Shown here one piece after another: positions 17,234 through 26,680 of a stretch of 64,000 nt of DNA. The stretch spans positions 3,534,001 to 3,598,000 of the forward strand of contig NZ_FSRU01000001.1 in assembly GCF_900142845.1 (NCBI RefSeq), in the 5' to 3' direction. The notes under the pieces are model-generated. The model did not search any database. It saw only the letters and a program-made list of their open reading frames with translations, and had not been told where the DNA came from. The position numbers were made by a program, and so were the translations under genes. This stretch comes from Paraburkholderia phenazinium. Lineage in GTDB: Bacteria; Pseudomonadota; Gammaproteobacteria; Burkholderiales; Burkholderiaceae. How positions within the stretch are numbered: the stretch's first letter is position 1; every line of letters begins with the position of its first letter.

Positions 17234-18106
17234 TCAGTCGAAGATATGCTTGAAACGGCGTTCGGCCAGCCGGCTGCAGCCCATCACGATCGCCACGTTG
17301 GCGATCAGCAGCAGCACGGCAATCGTCGCGCCGAGCGGCCAGTTGAGGGTGCCGAGGAACTCGTCGTAGGCCGCGGTCGCGACCACCTTCAGACGCCGGC
17401 CGCCGATCAGCGCCGGTGTGGCGAACGCCGAAGCGGACAGCGCGAACACAATGATCGACCCGGACAACACGCCTGGCAGGATCTGCGGCAGCACAACGCG
17501 CCGGAATACCCGCAACGGCGAGCCGCCCAGCGACAGGCCGGCCCATTCGACCTGCGGGTCGAGCTTTTGCAGCGTGGCCCAGACCGACATCACCATGAAG
17601 GGCACCAGCACGTGCGTCAGCGCGATCACCACGCCCGTCATCGTGAAGACGAGGCGGATCGGTTCGGAGGTGAGATGCAGCGCCTGCAGCGCGTTGTTCA
17701 GGACTCCGTTGTTGCCGAGCAGGATCTGCCAGCCCAGCGTGCGCACCACCACCGAGATCAGCAGCGGCCCCAGCACGATCAGCAGGCACACGGACTGCCA
17801 CGGCCGCTTCATGCGCGCGAGCACAATCGTCTCAGGCACGCCGAGCACGATGCATAGCCCGGTCACCGCGAAGGCGAGTCCTGCGGTACGCGCGAAGATC
17901 GCGCCGTAGTATGGGTCGGTGATAACCCGCAGGTAATTCGACAAGGTGTAGGCGGCGAGGGTACCCTGCGTGTCGCTGAAGACGTGAAACGACAGCACGA
18001 GGGTCAGCACCAGCGGCACCAGCAGCAAGGCGCCGAACAGCAGGAGCGCCGGTGCGGACAGCAGCCACGGCGCCGCGCCGGCGCGGTCCTGATCAAGCGT
18101 GGCCAT
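17234..18106 (-). CDS. ABC transporter permease, PotB/PotH type
   Basis: 290 residues from ATG 18106 (MATLDQDRAG). The hydrophobic profile has six spans, with the PotB-type cytoplasmic loop AGLSLGGSPLRVFRRVVLPQILPG. It overlaps the ATPase gene end by 14 bp (18093-18106). It pairs with the PotC-like permease next to it. Neighbouring amine dehydrogenases suggest the cargo is an N-substituted or opine-type amino acid. Confidence 0.9.
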   Translation of the reverse strand: MATLDQDRAGAAPWLLSAPALLLFGALLLVPLVLTLVLSFHVFSDTQGTLAAYTLSNYLRVITDPYYGAIFARTAGLAFAVTGLCIVLGVPETIVLARMKRPWQSVCLLIVLGPLLISVVVRTLGWQILLGNNGVLNNALQALHLTSEPIRLVFTMTGVVIALTHVLVPFMVMSVWATLQKLDPQVEWAGLSLGGSPLRVFRRVVLPQILPGVLSGSIIVFALSASAFATPALIGGRRLKVVATAAYDEFLGTLNWPLGATIAVLLLIANVAIVMGCSRLAERRFKHIFD

Positions 18107-19163
18107 TGCCGGGTTCCTTTGCGAGCATGCGCAGGTCGTCGTCGGACCACACGAGGCCGACGTGTTCGCCTTCTTCCGGCGGCGGCGCACCGAAGTTCGG
18201 CTGCGCCACGCTCAGGCGGCCGAGACCGGTATCGACCTGCAACAGCCACTGGTTACCAACGAACACCCGCGTCGTGATACAGCCGGTGGCGCGCGCATCG
18301 GCGCCGGCCAGACGGACTTTCTCCGGGCGGATGTAGACGTTCACCTCGCCTTGCGCGGGCCGCCCTTCGTGCGGCACCTTGAGCGTCGTACCCGCCACGT
18401 CCACCTCGGCGCAGCGGCCGTTGCGGCGCACCACCGCGCCCGGCAGCAAGTTGGTCTTGCCGAGGAAGGTCGACGCGAAAGGCGTCTCAGGCCGCTCGTA
18501 GGCTTCGAACGGCGTGCTCAGTTGCGCGATCGTGCCGCGATGCATCACCGCAATGCGATCGCTCATGGTCATCGCTTCGACCTGATCGTGCGTGACGAGG
18601 ATCGTCGTGATGCCGAGACGCTTCTGGATGGCACGTAGCTCGATGTGCATTTCCTCGCGCAGCTTGGCGTCGAGATTGGACATCGGTTCGTCGAGCAACA
18701 GCAGTTCGGGCTGCATCGCCAGCGCGCGGGCAATCGCCACGCGCTGCCGCTGGCCGCCCGAGAGCTCCTTCGGATAACGGCTTCCCAAACCGCTCAGACG
18801 TACCAGTTCGAGCGCTTCGGCCACCCGTTCGGCGCGCGCCGCCCGCTTCATGTTGCGCATCTCGAGACCGAAGCCGACATTGCCGTCGACGGTCATATGC
18901 GGGAACAGCGCGTAGCTCTGGAACACCACCCCCATGCCGCGTTTCTCGGGCCGCTCATGGGTGATGTCGCGCCCGTCGAGCGTGATCGTGCCGGTGCTCG
19001 GCGTGACGAAGCCGGCCACCATCTGCAGGGTCGTGGTCTTACCGCAACCGGACGGCCCAAGCAGCGACAGGAACTCCCCTCGCTCCACATCAAGGTCGAT
19101 CTGTTCGATCGCGGTGAAATCGCCGTAGCGCTTCGAAATGCCTTTGAGTGTCAGGAAACTCAT
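18093..19163 (-). CDS. ABC transporter ATP-binding protein, PotA type
   Basis: 356 residues from ATG 19163 (MSFLTLKGISKRYGDF). Walker A GPSGCGKTTT, Q-loop FQSYALFPHMTV, signature LSGGQRQRVAIARALA, Walker B LLLLDEPMSNLD and LVTHDQVEAM are intact. The C-terminal ~110 residues are a TOBE-type regulatory domain (YIRPEKVRL). It powers the PotBC-like permeases beside it. Confidence 0.92.
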   Translation of the reverse strand: MSFLTLKGISKRYGDFTAIEQIDLDVERGEFLSLLGPSGCGKTTTLQMVAGFVTPSTGTITLDGRDITHERPEKRGMGVVFQSYALFPHMTVDGNVGFGLEMRNMKRAARAERVAEALELVRLSGLGSRYPKELSGGQRQRVAIARALAMQPELLLLDEPMSNLDAKLREEMHIELRAIQKRLGITTILVTHDQVEAMTMSDRIAVMHRGTIAQLSTPFEAYERPETPFASTFLGKTNLLPGAVVRRNGRCAEVDVAGTTLKVPHEGRPAQGEVNVYIRPEKVRLAGADARATGCITTRVFVGNQWLLQVDTGLGRLSVAQPNFGAPPPEEGEHVGLVWSDDDLRMLAKEPGNGHA

Positions 19164-19195
19164 GTGCGTCCCTGGTGGGTGGGCGAATTCAGCAT

Positions 19196-20275
19196 TCAGC
19201 GCTCGACGCTGCGATTCCAGCGTTCGGTCCACTCGGCGCGGTGCTGGTTGATCGTCGTCCAGTCGACCGCGATCAGCTTCGCGACCTGGTCCGGGCCATA
19301 CGGCACGCGCGCCGCGACATCGGGCGCCAGCTTGACCGTCTTGTTGACCGGGCCGAGCCCCATCGCCTGCGCCTGGGTGGCCTGCACCTGCGGGCTCAAC
19401 AGATACTGGATGAACTGCTGCGACAGCGCCGGCTGCGCGTTCTCGACCACGGGGCACGCCGCCACCTGCAAGGCGATGCCGCCTTCTTTCGGATAAAGGA
19501 ACTTCAGCGGAAAGCCCGTGTTCTGCAGCGCAACCGCACGGCCGCTGCCATACGGCGCGAGGATCACGTCGCCATTCTGCATCAGGCCGTCCATCTCGCC
19601 TGGCGTCGGCGCCCACGACAGCACGTTCGGCGCGACCTGTGTCGTCATCGCGGTGAAACCCGGGTCGATATTCTTCTCGCCGCCGCCGTTCATGCGCGCC
19701 AGCATCACGAGTGCGTGCAGGCCGTACGTGTTGGTGATCGGCGGCACACCGAGCTTGCCCTTCAGGCGCTTGTCGGTCAGCACGCTCCATGAATCGGGCG
19801 GCGGCAGGCCCATCTTCTTGAACGCTTCTTCGTTATAGCCGATCCCCGTGGCGACCATGCCGACCCCGACTGCATTCGGCCCAAGCCGCGCGAGCGGATA
19901 CAGGTCGTTCATGACCGGCGCGTCGTCGACTTTCGAGCACAAACCCATCTGCATGGCCTGGTACATCGGACCATCGTCCATCACGGCGACGTTGATCTGC
20001 TCATGGCCCTTCTGCGCCTGCAGCTTGGCGAGCGTATCGCTCGAATTGCCCGCTACGTAGACGATCTTGACGTTGTGCGCCTTTTCGAACGCCGGGATGA
20101 TCGTCTGCCGATACATCTGTTCATTCGAGCCGCCGACGTTGGCCACGTAAAGCGTCGCCTCGGCGTGCGCCAGCAGCGGTCCGCACAACGCGCCGGCCCC
20201 GGCGAGCGCGGCCAGCAACGGACGCCATGAGGAACGGAACGACGACGGACGACGGCTTCGCTGCGGGTGTCTCAT
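19196..20275 (-). CDS. ABC transporter substrate-binding protein, PotD/spermidine-putrescine-like
   Basis: 359 residues from ATG 20275, chosen because GGAG is 8 bp upstream; ATG 20281 is in frame. A signal peptide (basic QRSRRPSS region, hydrophobic LLAALAGAGALCG, cleavage near AHA-EA) precedes a PotD-like type II binding protein: YVANVGGSNEQMYRQTIIPAFEK at the start, VAVMDDGPM, and the GIGYNEEAFKKMG region. It is the first gene of the transporter-dehydrogenase operon. The ligand is unknown; the divergent OccR-like regulator favours an opine-like compound. Confidence 0.88.
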   Translation of the reverse strand: MRHPQRSRRPSSFRSSWRPLLAALAGAGALCGPLLAHAEATLYVANVGGSNEQMYRQTIIPAFEKAHNVKIVYVAGNSSDTLAKLQAQKGHEQINVAVMDDGPMYQAMQMGLCSKVDDAPVMNDLYPLARLGPNAVGVGMVATGIGYNEEAFKKMGLPPPDSWSVLTDKRLKGKLGVPPITNTYGLHALVMLARMNGGGEKNIDPGFTAMTTQVAPNVLSWAPTPGEMDGLMQNGDVILAPYGSGRAVALQNTGFPLKFLYPKEGGIALQVAACPVVENAQPALSQQFIQYLLSPQVQATQAQAMGLGPVNKTVKLAPDVAARVPYGPDQVAKLIAVDWTTINQHRAEWTERWNRSVER

Positions 20276-20384
20276 GTGCATTTCTCCAGTCGATACGCTG
20301 CCGGCAATTGCGGGGGGATAGGTGTGAGCGAAATTAATTCTGTCGATCTAAGTGCATAACGTCCAATACGAATAAAATAACAAT

Positions 20385-20403
20385 CCATACCGATCTGATA
20401 TGG
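20385..20403. promoter_or_regulatory. Short inverted repeat CCATA-N9-TATGG in the divergent promoter
   Basis: Arms at 20385-20389 and 20399-20403 flank nine bases just upstream of the LysR start. It lies in the AT-rich divergent promoter shared with the PotD-like operon. Size and place suit a LysR half-site pair, but five-base arms are weak evidence. Confidence 0.25.
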
Positions 20404-20413
20404 GTTGCGTTCG

Positions 20414-21337
20414 ATGAATCTGAAGCACATTGAAGCGTTTCGCGCGGTCATGCTGGCCGGCTCCATGACCGCAGCGGCCAAGGAGTTGTTCACTTCGCAA
20501 CCGAACATCAGCCGGCTCATCACCCAGCTCGAACGCGAAACCGGACTGCTGCTGTTCCAGCGCAGCGGCGTCAGACTGATCCCCACCAGCGAAGGCAACG
20601 CCTTCTTTCGCGAGGTCGAACGCGCCTATGTCGGCCTGCAGGGGCTCAGCAACGCCGCGGCGCAGATCAAGAATCTGGGTAGCGGGCGCTTGCGCATTGC
20701 AGCAATGCCCTCAGCCGGTTTGACGCTGGTGCCGCACGTGATCAAACGCTTCCAGGCGTTGCGCCCGGAGGTCACCGTTTCGCTGCACGTGAATACCTCG
20801 GGCACCATCAATCATTGGACCTCCTCACAGTTTTGCGATCTGGGCGTGGCGGTGTACCGCAGTGAAGCGTCAACCTGCGAAGTGGAAATGCTGTCGGAGG
20901 TCGCGGCCGTCTGCGTCATGCCGGCGGGCCATCGGCTGGCGAAGAAGCGCGTGCTCAAGGCTGAAGACTTTCAGGGCGAGCCGTTTATCTCGCTCTGTCA
21001 TGGGGACGGCACACGGGCGCAAATGGATGAGGCCTTCGACCGCGTGGGGGTGGAACGGGTGCTCGCCATCGAAGCGCAGTATTCGGCGATCTGTTGCGAG
21101 ATGGTGCGCTGCGGAATGGGCGTGACGCTCGCGCACCCTATCGTCGCGCGTGACTTTGCGGGGCCCGAAGTCGAAATCCGGCCGTTCAAGCCTTCGGTGA
21201 TGTTCCCCACGTATCTGCTGTTTCCGCCGCATCAGCCGCGCGATCGCCTGACGCTCGAGTTCGTCGACCTGCTGCGCCAGGAGCACAACGAGTTGCTGGA
21301 GAACCTGGAAAAACCGCGGCGCGCGAGCCGGCGCTGA
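20414..21337 (+). CDS. LysR-family regulator, OccR/NocR-like
   Basis: 307 residues from ATG 20414 (MNLKHIEAFRAVMLAGSMT); a TTG at 20405 would add three residues. The helix-turn-helix covers AAAKELFTSQPNISRLITQLE and LLLFQRSGVRLIPT. The order of features, including FFREVERAYVGLQGL and LRIAAMPS, matches OccR and NocR of Agrobacterium, which activate octopine/nopaline uptake and oxidation genes. It is divergent from the PotD-like binding protein. The gene set it would control (importer plus opine oxidase-like subunits) agrees with this. Confidence 0.87.
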   Translation: MNLKHIEAFRAVMLAGSMTAAAKELFTSQPNISRLITQLERETGLLLFQRSGVRLIPTSEGNAFFREVERAYVGLQGLSNAAAQIKNLGSGRLRIAAMPSAGLTLVPHVIKRFQALRPEVTVSLHVNTSGTINHWTSSQFCDLGVAVYRSEASTCEVEMLSEVAAVCVMPAGHRLAKKRVLKAEDFQGEPFISLCHGDGTRAQMDEAFDRVGVERVLAIEAQYSAICCEMVRCGMGVTLAHPIVARDFAGPEVEIRPFKPSVMFPTYLLFPPHQPRDRLTLEFVDLLRQEHNELLENLEKPRRASRR

Positions 21338-21403
21338 GCCGCCCGCGCCGCAGACTAGCGTGCAGCAACGGCGCGGTGCCCGGCGAAGCTGCAGCGCCCG
21401 AAT

Positions 21404-22351
21404 CTACAGCGCTGCAATCCGCGCGCGAAAGTGTTCGGTCCCGGCGACGATCTTGTCGAGCACGGCGTCCAGTGCCCAGAAGCGTTCGCGTACGTCGTAA
21501 TCGATCGCGCGGCAACGGATCGAAGCGAACGTGCCGATACGCTGGTGGTAAATCTTCGCGAGCGCCGGATAACCGAGCGCTTCCGAGACCGCCGCGACCA
21601 CCAGAAACGTCGACAGCTCTTCGGCCAGCGCGGGATTCTGAGCGCTGTGGTGGCGCAGCCAGTGATACAGATCCGGGTGGAAGTTGGTGAAGACGCCGTT
21701 GAAACCGGCCGAACCTGCTTTCATCGCATCCCATGCGATCGCGGCGTTTGCATTGAGGATCTTCAGTGGCGAGCCCTCGGCCAACGCGACGCGCCGCTTC
21801 ACGGTGGCGAGATCGCAACTCACGTCCTTGAGCATCACAAAGCGGCCGGTGTCGATACAGGCCCGCAGTTCTTCATCGGACAGCAACCGGCGATACGGCG
21901 CAGGACATTCGTAAAGACCGAGCGGTACCCCGGCCGGCAGACGCGCCAGCAAACGCTGCAGGTTGGCGAGGAAGGTCGCCGTGCCTTCGCGTTTCGGGTC
22001 GAGCCGGTTCGTCACCAGCACCACGCCTTGTGCCCCGGAGGCCGCGGCGGCGTTCAGTTCTTCGGCCTGCGCGTCGGGATCGTCGCTGATGTGACCGGAC
22101 GCCACCACCGGCACGCGGCCCGCCACCTTGTCCACCACGAAGCGCGCCAGCGCGCTGCGTTCGGCGAGGCTCAGGAACTGCATCTCGCTCGATTGCGCGA
22201 CCGCGAACAAAGCGTCCGCTCCGTGTTGCAGATACCACTCGATCAGACGTTCGAGTCCGGCGTAGTCGATTGCGCCTTTATCGTCGAACGGCGTCAGCAT
22301 CACCGGAACGATCCCTTCAATGACACCCGCGGTCTTCGGTGTATGACCCAT
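21404..22351 (-). CDS. DapA/N-acetylneuraminate lyase family protein
   Basis: 315 residues from ATG 22351 with GAGGAGA 6 bp upstream. It is a class I aldolase-type (beta/alpha)8 barrel: VPVMLTPFDDKGAIDYAGLERLIEWYL at the start, a Tyr in GLYECPAPYR and the Schiff-base Lys in FVMLKDVSC. In place of the usual GTTGE loop it has VAQSSEMQFL, so the substrate pocket differs from DapA. The family includes dihydrodipicolinate synthase, sialate lyase and keto-deoxy sugar acid aldolases/dehydratases. It is followed upstream by an MFS carrier gene in the same direction. Confidence 0.85.
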   Translation of the reverse strand: MGHTPKTAGVIEGIVPVMLTPFDDKGAIDYAGLERLIEWYLQHGADALFAVAQSSEMQFLSLAERSALARFVVDKVAGRVPVVASGHISDDPDAQAEELNAAAASGAQGVVLVTNRLDPKREGTATFLANLQRLLARLPAGVPLGLYECPAPYRRLLSDEELRACIDTGRFVMLKDVSCDLATVKRRVALAEGSPLKILNANAAIAWDAMKAGSAGFNGVFTNFHPDLYHWLRHHSAQNPALAEELSTFLVVAAVSEALGYPALAKIYHQRIGTFASIRCRAIDYDVRERFWALDAVLDKIVAGTEHFRARIAAL

Positions 22352-22413
22352 CAAGCTCTCCTCAGGAAAAATTTGCGTTGCGCGGCGCGCGCACTGTGCA
22401 GCACGCCTTCGCG

Positions 22414-23754
22414 TTACGCGTGTGCATGCGTACCTGCCGCAGCCGGTTCGTGCTCGGGAATCGACTGGCGTACCAGCACCAGGTAGGCCAACGCCCCCAC
22501 GAAGGCGATGCCTGCCGCCGTCAACAGCGCCGGCACGAACGACGCGCTCTGCGCGATGAAGCCCGTCACGATCGGCGCCAGTGCGCCGCCGAGAAAACCG
22601 CCAAAGTTCTGGATCGCGCCCAGCGACGCGACCCGGCGAGGCGGCGCCGCAGCCGTCGCCAATGCCCACGACGAAGCCGACGCCGCATTCGCCAGAAAGA
22701 TCACCACCGAAATGCAGGCGAGCGCAATCGTATTGCTCTCGACGAGCGCAGCCGGAATCGTGAAGGCCACCATGCCGAGCATCGCAATGACCACCGCGTT
22801 GCGCCGGCTCGACACCGGCGAACCGCTGCGTTGCGTAATACGGTCGGAGAACCAGCCCGCCAGCAGCGAACCGATAAAGCCGCACAGGAACGGCACGGAT
22901 GCCGCGAAGCCGGTGCGCAGCAGGCTCATGTGCCGCTCGATGGTCAGATAGCCGGGCAACCACGTCAGATAGACCCAGTTTAGATACACCGAGCCGAAGA
23001 AGCCGATCAGCATGCCCCACGTCGTCCGATACGCAAACAGGCCGCGCCATTCCGCAAAGCTGAGTTTAGGAGACGGAGTGCCGGACAGGTCCGCATCCGC
23101 GTCGAGGTAGCGGCGCTCGGCTTCGCTCATGCGTGAGCGGTCCGGATCGCGATAGAGCGCGAACCACACGAGCGCTACCACGAGACCCAGCGCGCCGGTC
23201 ATGACAAAGGCCCAGCGCCAGTGGAACGACACCACGATCACCGACAGGCAGAGCGGCGCCAGCGCGGTGCCCAACGGCGAAGCCGCATTGAAAATGCCGG
23301 TGGGCATGCCGCGCGAGCGCAGCGGAAACCAGTTGCTCACCACCCGCGCCGCCGACGGATACTGCGGCGCTTCGCCGATCCCCAGCAGGATGCGAGCGAT
23401 GACGAAGTAGCCGAAGCCCGACGCGAGGCCGCCGGCTGCCTGCGCGAGCGACCAGAGGATCAGCCCGAGGCCGAGCAACCGGCGCGGCCCGATGCGGTCG
23501 ACGAGACCGCCCACCGGCAACTGGCACAGCGCATAACTCCACAGGAACGCCGACAGCAGCAGTCCCATTTGCCCGAGCGACAGGCCGAGGTCGGCGCGAA
23601 TCAGCGGGTTGGCCACCGCGAGCGTGCCGCGGTCCAGGTAGTTGACGACGCCGCTGACCAGCAGCAGCGTCAGCGAGACCGTCTGCGCGCGGCGGATTCG
23701 CGGCGGTGCGGATTGCCCTGGCGGGTGCGATGGATTTGATGGGTTGTCGATCAT
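22414..23754 (-). CDS. MFS transporter, ACS (anion:cation symporter) family
   Basis: 446 residues with 12 predicted membrane spans. Features of the hexuronate/phthalate-type ACS family are NYLDRGTLAVANPLI in helix 1, GGLVDRIGPRRLLGLGLILWS, GIGEAPQYPSAARVVSNWFP and GWFSDRITQRSG. Members import hexuronates, tartrate, glucarate and similar acids with protons. It lies 62 bp upstream of the DapA-like gene and 17 bp downstream of a second MFS gene. Confidence 0.87.
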   Translation of the reverse strand: MIDNPSNPSHPPGQSAPPRIRRAQTVSLTLLLVSGVVNYLDRGTLAVANPLIRADLGLSLGQMGLLLSAFLWSYALCQLPVGGLVDRIGPRRLLGLGLILWSLAQAAGGLASGFGYFVIARILLGIGEAPQYPSAARVVSNWFPLRSRGMPTGIFNAASPLGTALAPLCLSVIVVSFHWRWAFVMTGALGLVVALVWFALYRDPDRSRMSEAERRYLDADADLSGTPSPKLSFAEWRGLFAYRTTWGMLIGFFGSVYLNWVYLTWLPGYLTIERHMSLLRTGFAASVPFLCGFIGSLLAGWFSDRITQRSGSPVSSRRNAVVIAMLGMVAFTIPAALVESNTIALACISVVIFLANAASASSWALATAAAPPRRVASLGAIQNFGGFLGGALAPIVTGFIAQSASFVPALLTAAGIAFVGALAYLVLVRQSIPEHEPAAAGTHAHA

Positions 23755-23771
23755 CGTCGCCGGCGCGGTCG

Positions 23772-25136
23772 TCAGATCTTCGCGTGCAGCGGCTCGGCCG
23801 GCTTGGCCGGCTTACCCGGTTTGCCCGCACGACTATCGGCCTGCGCGGGACGCAGCATGGCAATCAGACATGCCGCGACGAGCCCGCTCGCGGCAAGCAC
23901 ATAGAGCCCCGCGGCGGGCGAATGAAACGACACCTCGGCCGCGTTCCTCACCGTGGGCGCAAAGAAGCCGCCGAGATTGCCGATAGCGTTGATCACCGCG
24001 AAGCCCCCCGCCGCCGCCGTGCCGCCCAGGTACGCCGCCGGGAAGGTCCAGAAGATCGGCTGAACGGTCATGATGCCCATGGTCACGAAGCAGAGCGCCA
24101 CGATTGCCGCCACCGGACCCGTGTTGGCGGAGACCGCGAGGCCGCCCGCAATCGACAGCGCCGACAGCACCGCAAAGCCGCGCCGATATCCGGTGCGCAC
24201 CGCAAAGCCCGGATAAAACGCGCCCGCGACAATCGCACAAGCCCACGGAATCGCCGATATCAAACCGACGTGCAGGCCCACCTTGACGTGCAGCAGCGCA
24301 CTCACCTGGCTCGGCAGATAGAACGCCACGCCATAGCCGGCAATCTGGATCGAGAAATAGAGGATAGCGAAATGCAGGAGCTTGGGATCGGCTAGCGCGG
24401 CGCGGAAACTGGTCTTGCCCATCTGGAGTTTCTGCCGCTCTTCAGCGGCGAGAGCACGCGCGAGCGCTTGCGCTTCGTCGCGCGGCATCCAGGCCGCATC
24501 CTCGGGACGATTACACAGGTAGAAATAGCCCCAGACACCCACCAACGACGCCAGCAGTCCCTCGACGAGGAACATCAGTTGCCAGCCGTGCAGGCCGAAC
24601 AGGCCATCGAGCTCCAGCAGATACCCCGAAAGCGGGCCACCCAGCATCAATGCCAGCGGCGAGCCGAAATAGAAGATCCCCATGATCTGTCCACGCGCGC
24701 GGGCGGGAAACCAGTACGTCATATAGAGGACCGCGCCAGGAAAGAGCCCCGCCTCAGCCGCGCCAAGAAAGAAGCGGATGAAGGAGAACAGCGAATCGCT
24801 CCTTGCATACGCCATGGCCGCCGAAATCAGTCCCCACGTGACCATGATGCGCGAGAGCCAGATGCGTGCGCCCACGCGATGCATCATCAGATTGCTTGGC
24901 ACTTCGAAGAGTGCATAGGCGACAAAGAAAATCCCCGCGCCGAACGCGAACGCCGCGCTACTCACCCCCGTCGACGCCTGATAGGCCTGCTGCGCAAAAC
25001 CGATGTTCGCGCGGTCCAGATAGGCCATCATGTACATCAGGATCAGAAACGGCACGATCCGCCATTTCGCGCGCCGGATGGCGCGTTCCAGCAAAGCCTC
25101 TTCCTCCCCGTTGCCGGGGTTCAGGTTCGTCTCCAT
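23772..25136 (-). CDS. MFS transporter, ACS family (tartrate/rhamnonate-type)
   Basis: 454 residues from ATG 25136 (METNLNPGNG), chosen because GGAG is 5 bp upstream; ATG 25166 is in frame. Twelve membrane spans with YLDRANIGFA in helix 1, FEVPSNLMMHRVGARIWLSRIMVTWG and FLGAAEAGLFPGAVLYMTYWFP, the classic pattern of the phthalate/4-hydroxyphenylacetate/rhamnonate carriers. It is the second ACS carrier in tandem. The tail is rich in Lys/Pro repeats (KPGKPAKPAEP). Confidence 0.87.
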   Translation of the reverse strand: METNLNPGNGEEEALLERAIRRAKWRIVPFLILMYMMAYLDRANIGFAQQAYQASTGVSSAAFAFGAGIFFVAYALFEVPSNLMMHRVGARIWLSRIMVTWGLISAAMAYARSDSLFSFIRFFLGAAEAGLFPGAVLYMTYWFPARARGQIMGIFYFGSPLALMLGGPLSGYLLELDGLFGLHGWQLMFLVEGLLASLVGVWGYFYLCNRPEDAAWMPRDEAQALARALAAEERQKLQMGKTSFRAALADPKLLHFAILYFSIQIAGYGVAFYLPSQVSALLHVKVGLHVGLISAIPWACAIVAGAFYPGFAVRTGYRRGFAVLSALSIAGGLAVSANTGPVAAIVALCFVTMGIMTVQPIFWTFPAAYLGGTAAAGGFAVINAIGNLGGFFAPTVRNAAEVSFHSPAAGLYVLAASGLVAACLIAMLRPAQADSRAGKPGKPAKPAEPLHAKI

Positions 25137-25208
25137 CTCGTCTCCTGTGTGTTCCCTTGTCGCCATACGACATCCGGTCTGGCGCCGGTGATCGTCGTAA
25201 GCGGGGAT

Positions 25209-26633
25209 TCAGACTACCTTGCCCGGATTGAGCAGATTCTGCGGATCCAGCGCGGCCTTCAGGCGCCGCATCAATGCGAGTTCGGGTTCGCTGCGCGTGT
25301 ACGGCAGCCATGCTTTCTTGGTGAGGCCAATGCCGTGTTCCGCGGAAATCGTGCCGCCGAATTGCTGCACGAGACTGTAGACAATGCCGGCGATCTCCTC
25401 TTTCGGTTGGGCAGACGCACCCGGCACGCAGGCGACGATGTGCAGGTTGCCGTCGCCGATGTGTCCATAGAACAGCGCGACCGCATTGGCAAAACGCGAG
25501 CGCAGGGCGGCGCCGCATGCGCTCACGTACTGGTCCATCGCCGCGACCGGCAAGCCGATGTCGAACGACTCGTGCGGCCCGAGCACCTGCGGAAATTCGG
25601 CGCAGGCATCGCGCACGCCCCAGAAGGCCTGCACGTCCGCGAGCGATTGCGCGAGCGCTGCATCGGCAAGCACGCCGGCTTCCATCTGGCGCGTGAGCCA
25701 GGTTTCGAAACGCGGCGCGTCGAACGCCTCATCCATGCCCTGGGCTTCGATCAGCACATAGCAGGCGTGCTCGCCGGCTAGCGGATTGCTCACGCCGGGC
25801 ACGCGCTGCGTGACCGTGCGCCAGTAGTCCGGCCACATCACTTCGAATGCGGACAGGAGCGGGCCGAGGCCGCGCCGCGCGGCATTCAGCAACGCGATCA
25901 GCTTGTCGTAGCTTTCGACGGCGCACACAGCCGCCATCGTGCAACCCGGCTTGGGAAACAGACGCAGCACAATGCGCGTGATGATGCCGAGCGTCCCCTC
26001 GCTGCCGATAAACAGATGCTTGAGGTCGTACCCCGCGTTGTTCTTCAGCATCTTGTTGAGGTTGGTGACCACGCTGCCGTCGGGCAGCACGACTTCGAGT
26101 CCGAGCACCATCTCGCGCGCCATGCCGTAGCGGATCACGCGATTGCCGCCGGCGTTGGTCGAGAGATTGCCGCCGATCGCACACGACCCGCGCGCGCCGA
26201 GATCCAGCGGGATGAAGAAGCCGGCCTCGTCCGCCGCCTGCTGCACGGTCTGCAACGGCGTGCCGGCCCTGACCGTCATGGTCGCGGAGGCGGGATCGAT
26301 TTCCTCGACCCCCACCATGCGTTCGAGCGATAAAGCCACCGCGCCTTCGACGGGTCGCGCCCCGCCGCACAGGCCGGTCAAGCCGCCTTGCGGCACGACC
26401 GCCACGCCATGCTGCGCGCAAATGCGCATGCCGGCGGCGACGCCCTCGGTGTCGGTGGGACGCAGGACGGCGAGCGGCCGAAGCGCGGAGAGTGTGCTCC
26501 AGTCTTTCTCGTTGCGCGCCGGAATGTCCTCACCGGTCAGCACCGCGGCGGCGCCGAGTGCCTCGCGCAAAGCCGCGAACAACGTCTGTGCCGCATCGCC
26601 GGCCTGCTCGGGCAGGCAGAGTTCGTGATCCAT
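25209..26633 (-). CDS. FAD-binding oxidase, GlcD/D-lactate dehydrogenase type
   Basis: 474 residues. The PCMH-type FAD domain is visible in VVPQGGLTGLCGGA, LGARGSCAIGGNLSTNAGG and IGSEGTLGIIT. The C-terminal oxidase domain has YGHIGDGNLHI and the final EHGIGLTKKAWL with DPQNLLNPGKV, which supply the metal and FAD ligands in D-lactate, glycolate and D-2-hydroxyglutarate dehydrogenases. It would oxidise a D-2-hydroxy acid to a 2-keto acid and pass electrons to the respiratory chain. Its leader GGAGACGAG-ATG-GA repeats that of the adjacent MFS gene exactly. Confidence 0.88.
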   Translation of the reverse strand: MDHELCLPEQAGDAAQTLFAALREALGAAAVLTGEDIPARNEKDWSTLSALRPLAVLRPTDTEGVAAGMRICAQHGVAVVPQGGLTGLCGGARPVEGAVALSLERMVGVEEIDPASATMTVRAGTPLQTVQQAADEAGFFIPLDLGARGSCAIGGNLSTNAGGNRVIRYGMAREMVLGLEVVLPDGSVVTNLNKMLKNNAGYDLKHLFIGSEGTLGIITRIVLRLFPKPGCTMAAVCAVESYDKLIALLNAARRGLGPLLSAFEVMWPDYWRTVTQRVPGVSNPLAGEHACYVLIEAQGMDEAFDAPRFETWLTRQMEAGVLADAALAQSLADVQAFWGVRDACAEFPQVLGPHESFDIGLPVAAMDQYVSACGAALRSRFANAVALFYGHIGDGNLHIVACVPGASAQPKEEIAGIVYSLVQQFGGTISAEHGIGLTKKAWLPYTRSEPELALMRRLKAALDPQNLLNPGKVV

Positions 26634-26680
26634 CTCGTCTCCTTCTTGTCCCCGGGTCGTGCGCGGGTTCGCAGTTGTAT

